Of a DNA stretch of 64,000 nt, positions 56,593 through 64,000 are shown in pieces (the stretch's first letter is position 1; each line of letters starts with the position of its first letter). Made by a program: the position numbers and the translations under genes. Under the pieces are notes generated by a model that saw nothing but the letters and a program-made list of their open reading frames with translations, was not told the origin of the DNA and did not search any database. This DNA comes from Aristolochia californica (taxonomy: Eukaryota > Streptophyta > Magnoliopsida > Piperales > Aristolochiaceae), in assembly GCA_029961685.1 (NCBI GenBank), contig JARWKL010000012.1, positions 15,671,227-15,735,226 of the forward strand, written 5' to 3'.

Positions 56593-56772
56593 ACATTGAG
56601 TTATTCGATTTTTTATGTAATAAAATTGATTGCTTATTATTCTATTTCTGAACTTGCTTGTGTTTCTTTTTATGAGCAATGTTCGCATTGCATTAAGGAC
56701 TTTGGAAAAATCTCTAAAGGATAAAGAAACACCAGTTGGAAATAGGCACGTTTGAGATCACATTGCATGTAA

Positions 56773-58459
56773 GTCAACTTGATGCGGGAGATGAACTTCA
56801 GCCGCATTACTCAGTTCATCTCCTGACGTTGTTAGTGGAACTCCAGACTTCAAGTCATCTCGATGACTAAGATGAAGTTGAACATCATCTCCATGTTATA
56901 ATTTATGGAATCTGGTTTCCGTCCAAAATTTTCAATCATTCAGATGAAGTAAACATTGGGTTTTTGAACCCTCAACATATTTTTTTCCCTCTCTCACTCT
57001 CTTCTCAATTTCATTTTTTTCTCCCTCTCTCTCCCGTACCCCCTCTCTCATCTCCATGCACCCCCGAGGTCTCTGCTCCCTCTCTTCTCTCAGACTCCCT
57101 CTCCGGCCTCCATCTCTCGATCTTCTCTTTTTCATTTTGTTCGCCCTCTCTCCCGCACCCCCTCTCTCGTCTCTGTGAGCCCCCGAGGTCTCTACTCCCT
57201 CTCTTCTTTCAGGCTCGCTCTCCAATATCCCTCTCTCGCTTCTCCCTCTCTCTTATCCCTCTCGGCCTCCCTCTCTTCTCTCTCTCTTCTCCCTCTCTTC
57301 TCCCTTTTGGCCTCCCACTCCCTTCTCTCTCTTGTTATTCTCTTTTCCCCCAAAAGTATCTTCCGATTTCGTTCAATTTCCCCCATTTCGATTTCGATTT
57401 TCTTCGATTTTGACATTAGAACATCGATTGCTTAATTTCTACTTCGATTAGGCATCGATTTCCCCATTCAGCTTTGATTTCACCCTTTGGCCTCGGTTTT
57501 CCCCAAATTTTAGAAGGTATGGCTAAACCCTAATTTTTTTTTAATTTAATTACTGTTGTATTTGATTTAATTTTAGTTTCAATGCCTAATTTGGGGTTGT
57601 TTGTGCATAATTGTAGGATTTAGGGTTACAATTTAGGGTCTAAATTCTTGATTAGGATTAGGGTTTATTTTTAGGGTTTGGTGTTCAGTATTTAAGGGTC
57701 CTGGAATTAGGGTTTAAGGTTTATTGTTAAGTATTTATGGTATTTTTAGGGTTTAGGTTATGGAATTAAAGTTTAGGTTATGGAATTATGGCTTTTTTAA
57801 AAAAAAATTAGGGTTTAGGTTTATTGGGTGATAGGGTTTAGGGTTTAGGGTTTTTAAGGTTTTGGGGATTTTGTGTTTTTAAGGTCTAGGGTTTTTTGGG
57901 TTTAGGGTCTAGAATTAGAGTGTAGGGTTTTGGGTTTAGGGCTTTTAAGGTTTAGGGGGTCTAGGGTTTAGGGTTTTAAGTTCTGGAATTTGTGTTGAGG
58001 GTTTAAAGTTTAGGAGGTGATAGGGTTTAGGGTTTAGGGTTTATTAGGGTTTTTTTAGTCTAGTTCAAACAAGGTTGGGTCGCCTACACGGGCGTCCATT
58101 AGCCAACGAAACCCGACCCCCATCACTAACAAGGTACAATTCGTAGTGACTACAAAGTCATGTGGGGCTCTTCCAAGGGCGTTCGGTGAATTTGGACTTG
58201 ATGTGTGTGTTTTTACATTGTTTAGTGCATCTGCAGTAGTGAAAATAGTTTGATTAATTTTGAAATGTTTTAGAATGTTGTTGAGAATTTTTTAAGTGCT
58301 ATGGAATGTTTTTGCCATGTGGTGAGGAGATTCGAGTGTTATACATATCCACCACATAGTATTCTATTTTTTTTGGTTTGTGTTTCCGCGACGGGTGAAG
58401 GTTGTCTGATAAAAAAATTTCTATGAGGACCATCTCGGATTTAGATTATAAAGGGCTAT
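56773..58459 (+). other. 5' region of the Harbinger element, with CT-rich and telomere-like tracts
   Basis: 56960-57420 is CT-rich (a likely 5' leader or promoter-proximal tract). 57520-58060 is full of AGGGTTT/TTTAGGG motifs, with perfect tandem runs at about 57832-57850 and 58023-58044. It could be an intron or leader of the Myb-like gene, or an interstitial telomere-like insertion. 58070-58460 shows no clear coding. Confidence 0.5.
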
Positions 58460-59421
58460 AAGAAGACAACCAACTACACGACCATATGACATTTGGACCT
58501 TCGAAGATGACAGCAAAATACTCAATCTCTTGGTTGAGCAGGTCAATATAGGGAACAAGTTGCCTATTGGGGTCTAGAAGCATGAGGTATATATGGACTG
58601 TGTTAATAAGTTCAATGAAGACACAGACAATAAAAAAACTTTTGAGCGGCTGAAGAATCAAACAAGATCATGAAAGAAAACATACCAAACAGTAACGAAC
58701 TGTATCAACACTAGTGGGTTCGGTTGGGATGCAACCACACAACGAGTTACTGCATGTAATTTTATATGGTTTGACTACATAAAGGTCAATAAATCATGAT
58801 GTACTATAAAATATTTTTTATGTTTTCCGCGTTAGTATAACTCTATTCCAAGACGTCTAAAGGATGTTTTATTTTTGTAGGAGCATAGAGATGCTGAGAA
58901 GTATAGACGTAAAGGCTGCCCCCTGTACGACAAATTGGCTGTGGTGGTGGGAAACACAATAGCCATGGGGTCAGGAAGTGTAACCCTTTTAGATTAGGGC
59001 GATGAACTCATCCGTGAGTCAGAACATGTCCCAATGGACGAGCCCGAGGATGTTGATATAGTTAGAGATACTCCATCTCCATTCTTTAGCGGGAATGAGT
59101 CTACAGTTGAGAAAGAGAAGTAATTGGTCATCTTCAAGTCGTTGTAGAAAGAGAAGTGAAATATCGGGTGATGACACTGGTAGATTCATTTATGCAATGA
59201 AGGAAATCGCTCAGGCATTGAAGGATGTCATCAAGCCTAAAGAGGGCGATATTGAAAAAGATTGGGTCAAAGCCCTTAGGGAAATCATGGACCTGTCTGT
59301 GGACTTGAAGTTTCGCGCTCATGTATGGTTGGATACTCCAAGTAAGAAGGTCATGCTTATGGAGATGACTGTGGAAGAGCGGGTCGAGTGGCTTAAATAT
59401 TGTGCAACAAATTATTTGTAA
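58460..59421 (+). pseudogene. Harbinger Myb/SANT-like protein gene, broken
   Basis: The Myb_DNA-bind_3-type domain reads WTFEDDSKILNLLVEQVNIG (58490 on), then KHEVYMDCVNKFNEDTDNKK, RLKNQTRS and SGFGWDATTQRVTA (about 58710). A gap that looks like an intron follows (about 58800-58880). Then come DAEKYRRKGCPLYDKLAVVV and NTIAMGSGSV. The C-terminal part is open at 59095-59421 (RFIYAMKEIAQALKDVIKPK, then MTVEERVEWLKYC). Stops at about 58576, 58671 and 58995 break it. The protein normally partners the transposase. Confidence 0.8.
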
Positions 59422-59747
59422 TACTTTTTAAATACGCTATCTTCTTTTGGAATATTGTTATGTATTTGGTATGATGTTTGAATTATGACGTTGTGAGACT
59501 TATTAGTATGGTTAATATTTTTATTTTATATGATTGTTGTGTTAATATATTGCATGGATAAATATGGTGGATGAGTATGGATGTGGACAATTAAATGGAT
59601 ATGGTTGGGTAGGGATGTGATTGAAGGTAGGATGTGTGAATGTGGATGAATATGGTTTTGTATAGGTGTGATTGCACATAGGTTATGATTGAAAATTGAT
59701 GTTTATTTGTGTTTATGACTTTTACGCGATTGAATTTGTAGATTTCC

Positions 59748-61122
59748 ATGGACATTATGACAGACGAAGAAAAGATTGCAACTATGATTGCATTCACAAC
59801 TTTCTTTATCGCAATGGGAAGATACTATCTCTACCATTGCAACAAATGTGTACCACTTTCTTGTGGGTTTAATGGTCCATTATATTTGCAAAATGCACTA
59901 GACAAATCACCAGTTAAATTTCGGAAAGTTTACAGGATGAATCAAATAGTATTTCGCAAATTGGCATAGATACTTACTAGTAGAGGGTTTTTATCAGCCA
60001 CAAAGATCATCTCAGTTGAAGAACAACTTGCATATTTCCTCCTAATTGTTGGTCAACAACAATCTTATAGTGTCACAGCAGAGATGTTTGATAGATCGAA
60101 CTGGACCATAAGTAGGTATTTCAATAAGGTGTTGGATGCAATCTTCAAACTTCACTCTGATTATGTCATACGGCCTTCGGAACGCACACACTTGAAGATT
60201 TTAACCAGTTCAATGTTTTATCCGTACTTCAAGGTAACATCACTTCCTCTAACTAAACAATATTAGATTAATATACAAAGTTAGTCAATATTAATTGAAA
60301 ATGAATAATTAGGATTGTATTGGGGCTATTGATGGAACTCATATCAAAGCAAACATTCCACTTGAAGAACAACCAAGGTTTTGGAATAGAAAGGGTTATC
60401 TCTCACAAAATGTGATGGCAGTATGTTCATTTGACATGTAATTCACTTATGTACTTGCTGGATGGGAGGGATCATCAACTGATTCCTGTGTACTGAAGGA
60501 CTCATTGACTCACCGAGATAAAATCTTTGTACCTGAAGGTAAATAATATATTTTTATGTAGTCATTTTTTATCTATTTTATCTTCAATTATTTTATGTGA
60601 AATATAATTTATATTATAGGTAAATATTATCTAGTCGATGCTAGTTATGCAAATCTTCCAGGATTTTTGGCTCAATATCGAGGAACTTGGTATCATCTAC
60701 AAGAATTTTGATATAATATTCTTAGAAATGAAAAAGAATTATTCAACCGATGACACTCATCTTTGCGGAATACTATTGAGCGAACTTTTGGTACTTTAAA
60801 AGCTCGATTTCAAATGTTGAAAGGCACTCCTCCATTTTCTTTTAAGATCCAGACAAAAATTATACTTGCTTGTTACATATTGCACAATTATATACGTGGA
60901 GAGGATTACGATGATCTATTTGAAGATGAAGATGATGATTCGGGTGGCGAGCTTGGTGGAGGAGGTGATGCAATCCAGTTAGGTGCAATGGATGATACAA
61001 ACAGCGACGATAGCGATGGTCTTGAGGATGAGGGTAGCCAAGTAACAAGCTTTCGGAGGCAGCGTGCATTAGAATCCACAAGAGCTGCACAATTTCGAGA
61101 TGTCATAGCGACTACCATGTAG
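59748..61122 (+). pseudogene. PIF/Harbinger DDE transposase, broken
   Basis: Three coding blocks with two small introns (about 60233-60313 and 60540-60620, GT-AG). Block 1 (59748-60232) includes RMNQIVFRKL and MFDRSNWTISRYFNKVLDAI. Block 2 starts DCIGAIDGTHIKANIP (first catalytic Asp) and has WEGSSTDSCVLKDSL. Block 3 has YLVDASYANLPGFLAQYRGT (second Asp), then LRNTIERTFGTLKARFQML (Glu), and an acidic tail ending ATTM at 61122. In-frame stops lie after FRKLA (59968), after CSFDM, after LQEF and after ELFNR. The catalytic triad itself is retained. Confidence 0.88.
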
Positions 61123-62164
61123 AATGATAAATGATGGTTGTATCTTATTACTTTTGAACATGTGTGGTTCATATGTACTAAACTTGTAACTTGATGATTT
61201 TAATATTAAAGGCACAAACTTGTTATTTGAATAATCTTTCTTTTAGGTTATTAATAAAGTTGTATATGTATTTATTTAATATTTTTTTTAAATTTTATTA
61301 CTATATTAAACTTGATATTTAAGTCTCTGATAAATATAGTTAAAGTATGCATTTGATTAATTAATTATTTTTAATTTTGTCAAAATATATTATTAATTAA
61401 TGCCATGTAAAAAATCCATCTTATGTTATTAATATAATATTTTTTTATTTATTAATCATATTTATTTATTTTTACTCTATTGTATTAGTGATTTAATAGT
61501 GGTAATTAAAATATTGTTAACTCAAGCAATTGGTTTAATTAACTCATTTTTATAATTAATAAAATCAATGGTTTTAAATTTAATGGAAAAATATTATTAA
61601 TTAATAATATGTAAAAATATATAGTGTGTTAAAGTTAGCATTTGATAGATTTTTCCTGTTTAATCGTGACTTTTTATGTTAAAGAACACCATATATTATC
61701 AATAAATTAATAACTAAATGTATTATATTCGTTTATGTTATTTTTAACGTTATTTTTTTATGATTAATCATGTGCACATTTAATTGGCTCACGTAATTAT
61801 TGTATTAATGTACAATAAACAGTAATCATTAACTAATATAATATATAATTCAATTAATTAGTATATTAATATATTTTAGTTATACATTAAATTAGTAATT
61901 CATGTAGTAATAATGTTTATTTTACCTAATTTAATATTTAAGTATTATATTTTAATTAAGTATACTCTTACAAGTTACTAATTCTCTTATTTTCTGCGTT
62001 TTTCTCATTTGGGGATACTAACACTGGAAACTGTTTTCCAGTGGGCACGAACTCATTCACACTAACACCCATTTCGAAGATGAAGTTCATGTAGATGAAT
62101 GAAATGAAGATGAAGATGAACTTCAAATTTTATGTTTGTTGACCAACACCCCCCCCCCCCCCCG
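61123..62164. other. AT-rich 3' part of the Harbinger element
   Basis: About 860 bp of very AT-rich sequence without ORFs (61200-61990). It is followed by a GAAGATGAA-type repeat (62070-62125) and a run of 15 C at 62149-62163. An inverted AACTGTTTTCCAGT-like dyad (GGAAACTGTTTTCC at 62027-62040) lies near the end. Confidence 0.5.
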
Positions 62165-62379
62165 TAATTTTCATGCTACTCATCTACATTTGATCTATGT
62201 CATTAAGTGTATTAGTATGGTGATCATCGTGGTTTAGTCACGACTGTATTGTGATGAAAGTTACAGTGGTTCCATTATTAATATATAAGATGGTTCCATT
62301 ATTAATAGTATACAGATGCGTGCCTAAAGAATTTGTGATATAATTGTTTTAGGAATGATATGTAACCCAAGTGGGAGAT

Positions 62380-62818
62380 TGTTAAAAAACGTGATTGTAA
62401 TTTGGGCAACATATTTATTATTCAATTATATTTACTATTTAATGGAATGGGTCAAAATTAAGGGATCTAATTTTGTTAAACTCATTAAGGAATATGGGCT
62501 ATGAATATAGGGAAATTGAGTAGATACCTATGTTGTCTTAATTGGGGAATTATAGGAACCCTATATAAGAAGACACATTATGGTTATGGTTCCCAAGAGA
62601 CTAAATCACATACGGTTTTTCTTCTTCTCATCCATTGAGAAACTAAAAAGATTTAGTTAAGAAAGATCACAAAACCAATCAATCATTTGTATCGATTGCA
62701 GCATAATTCTGATACAGTAGGTAATCATTTGGAATAGATCCAAGTATTTATCCCGAATCCTAATATTATGGCATAATATAAATTTTGAATTAAAATTTAA
62801 GATTACGATTTTCTAACA
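62380..62818 (+). repeat. Copia H 3' LTR
   Basis: 439 bp, collinear with 51960-52422 over the phrase GGGCAACATATTTATTATTC through GATTTTCTAACA, with scattered substitutions and small indels. Length differs from the 463 bp 5' copy. Confidence 0.88.
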
Positions 62819-64000
62819 CTCAATCCATTCTTGACCCGTTCCGTCGTGTTCCACACCAAGATACCCGTTAAAAAATCTATGAAGTTGTACTCGATCTTCA
62901 ACCCTAGTGTAACATATAAAAACCGGAAGTAATAATGCCCACCCTCTATTGGACGATCAATTGCGGGAGCGAGCGATTGGGCTGTCAGTTTCGAGGGTTG
63001 CTGGTTAATAGGTCCATCAACCGAGAAACACGGCATCGAGTCGTTAAAAGAGATGTACCCCGCAAATCACATTAATCTGTGTTCCAGCGGGAGAGAATGT
63101 GCTTTTGTGTGGCCCTACATTCGTCGTACGTCGGCAGCTAGAGCGAGTACAAATGTAGCGTGACTATTTATGGATACAGGGATGAGATGTTGTCTTTCCC
63201 ACTCCTATGTTTACCTCCACACAAAGACATAGAGGGTAGGGGCTCCTCCCCTACCAATATAGAGACGTAGGGGTCCTCCTGTGTTTAGGGACTTAGTTTT
63301 CTTAGTTAATAATGTTTTTTCTCACAAAATGATAAAATTTGAAGAGAAAAAAAAATAACAAAAAATCTTAATCATTAAAATTTTAAATTTATTATATATT
63401 TTTTTTATTTTTTATTTTCCATATATATCAAACAAGAGAAATTATATTTCTCTTCCATTTTTTCTGTGATTTTTTATAGGCATCCAAACAAGAGAAAAAT
63501 AGTCATTTTCTTTTATTTTCTCTCCACTTTCGGTTGTTTGTCGGTGGTCCAAACACAACCGAAAAGAATTAGTGAAATTTGGGTGAAACAAGTATAGAAA
63601 CAGGCATACGGGAAGGGAGATGGGGTTAACCCACCCAACATTTTGTTTGGGTTCAGGTTTAAGAGGCTGGGTCGTTCTCCAAGTTTTAATTTTGGTTCAA
63701 CAGGGATACATTCTTTTTGCAATTTTCACGCCACGTCTATCCATTACAGAACTGGGGACTATACATTACAGAACTCATGCGCGGGCTGTGAGGCTGACTG
63801 GACTTGTATATATAATTCCGCAGCAGGGGAGTCATTTATTCCTACATCAGTGGAAAGTCCACCTCTCTGCGAACTGGTAGCCTTTTCTGTTTAAAGGTTT
63901 AATTTCTGTTTCTGCTGCCTACTTGTTTCAGTTTTTGTATGCTTTTTCGTGATTAGATCACGGCCGTGTTTTCTCCTTCATAACAGTACTATCATCACTG
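62819..64000. other. Unannotated right edge
   Basis: No gene, RNA or element end was recognised. Minus-strand frames at 62803-63036 and 63513-63722, and plus frames at 63620-63894, are short, overlap each other and match nothing I know. 63340-63440 is A/T-rich. Confidence 0.5.

Larger units (their letters stand above)
56773..62164 (+). mobile_element. PIF/Harbinger DNA transposon in Copia H
   Basis: The element carries the two genes of an autonomous PIF/Harbinger: a Myb/SANT-like protein and a DDE_Tnp_4-type transposase, both on plus. Copia H sequence resumes at about 62165. The trinucleotide TAA at 56770-56772 and 62165-62167 suits the 3 bp Harbinger TSD. GTCAAC lies at the left end and at 62139-62144 in reverse, but a clean inverted repeat is not visible and the right end carries a 15-C run (62149-62163). 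Ends are therefore provisional. Several stops in both genes mean it is inactive. Confidence 0.75.
51960..62818 (+). mobile_element. Copia-type LTR retrotransposon H with a Harbinger insertion
   Basis: 5' LTR 51960-52422, starting TATTAAGG (mutated TG) and ending CTAACA. Primer site TGGTATCAGACC at 52425. 3' LTR 62380-62818 (439 bp), starting TGTTAAAAAACG, preceded by AAGTGGGAGA (62369-62378). Flanks CTCAG (51955-51959) and CTCAA (62819-62823) suit a TSD with one mismatch. Coding order is gag, protease, integrase, RT, RNase H (52480-56590), all broken by stops. The 3' non-coding part is split by a 5.4 kb PIF/Harbinger element. LTR divergence (visible indels) and many stops mark an old insertion. 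Confidence 0.88.

Noticed and set aside
56932..57435. Overlapping Ser/Leu/Pro-rich and Glu/Arg-rich frames
   Set aside because: They are translations of a CT-rich tract in both directions, with no conserved domain.
62803..63036. Minus-strand 77-codon frame at the right edge
   Set aside because: It begins in unannotated DNA and ends within the Copia H LTR, with no recognised family.
1..64000. tRNA, rRNA or small RNA genes
   Set aside because: No cloverleaf A/B-box pair, rRNA core or snRNA motif was recognised by eye; a covariance-model scan would be needed to exclude them.

Overview
This window looks like nuclear DNA of a flowering plant, probably a eudicot. Short GT-AG introns interrupt a plant nitrate/peptide transporter (NPF) gene. 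Many LTR retrotransposons carry the initiator-Met-tRNA primer site TGGTATCAGAGC, and PIF/Harbinger and Mutator-like elements are also present. Apart from one apparently intact host gene, almost everything is transposable element, mostly nested and decayed. I label the LTR families A-L and P for reference only; these are not database names. Everything was read by eye, so boundaries without a stated target-site duplication (TSD) are approximate.

Left part (1-16 kb). 1-2.4 kb is decayed sequence. An LTR foldback lies at 2384-2762. A 4.5 kb minus-strand non-coding LTR element (G1, 3515-8021) carries a Mutator-like element with about 230 bp inverted repeats. The NPF gene (minus strand, 8840-11628, four exons, 567 codons) follows. 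Its large intron holds a 397 bp inverted-repeat element, and a solo-like LTR ends 83 bp upstream of its start codon. Further non-coding LTR pieces and a Gypsy integrase remnant complete this part.

Middle (16-44 kb). A minus-strand Copia element (B, 16024-31019) has its gag-protease-integrase-RT-RNase H order still readable. Non-coding element A1 (18867-23875) interrupts its RT region. A Gypsy-type element C (21157-23454) interrupts the 3' LTR of A1, and a second A copy (A2, 28010-30745) sits in the 5' LTR of B. The 3' end of B is a tandem array of LTR plus a short pol stub. Beyond B come a second Copia RT/RNase H block fused to Gypsy sequence, a Gypsy gag region (P) split by non-coding element E, further non-coding LTR units, a TRIM-sized element I inside the LTR of Copia J, and a lone 5' LTR (K).

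Right part (44-64 kb). A Copia pol (D) is split in its RT/RNase H region by C' (44745-49063). C' is an LTR element with identical-length LTRs and an ACAAC TSD. It carries fragments of host genes: poly(A)-binding protein, a probable TBC/RabGAP protein and NADH-dependent glutamate synthase. A full-length but degenerate Copia (H, 51960-62818) contains a PIF/Harbinger element with both its Myb-like and DDE transposase genes, each broken by stops. The last 1.2 kb has no recognisable feature.

The most interesting signals are two. First, non-coding LTR elements with different LTRs share conserved 3' modules, including a hairpin block and hairpin-bearing tandem repeats. Second, C' carries sequence from at least two and probably three unrelated host genes between its LTRs.
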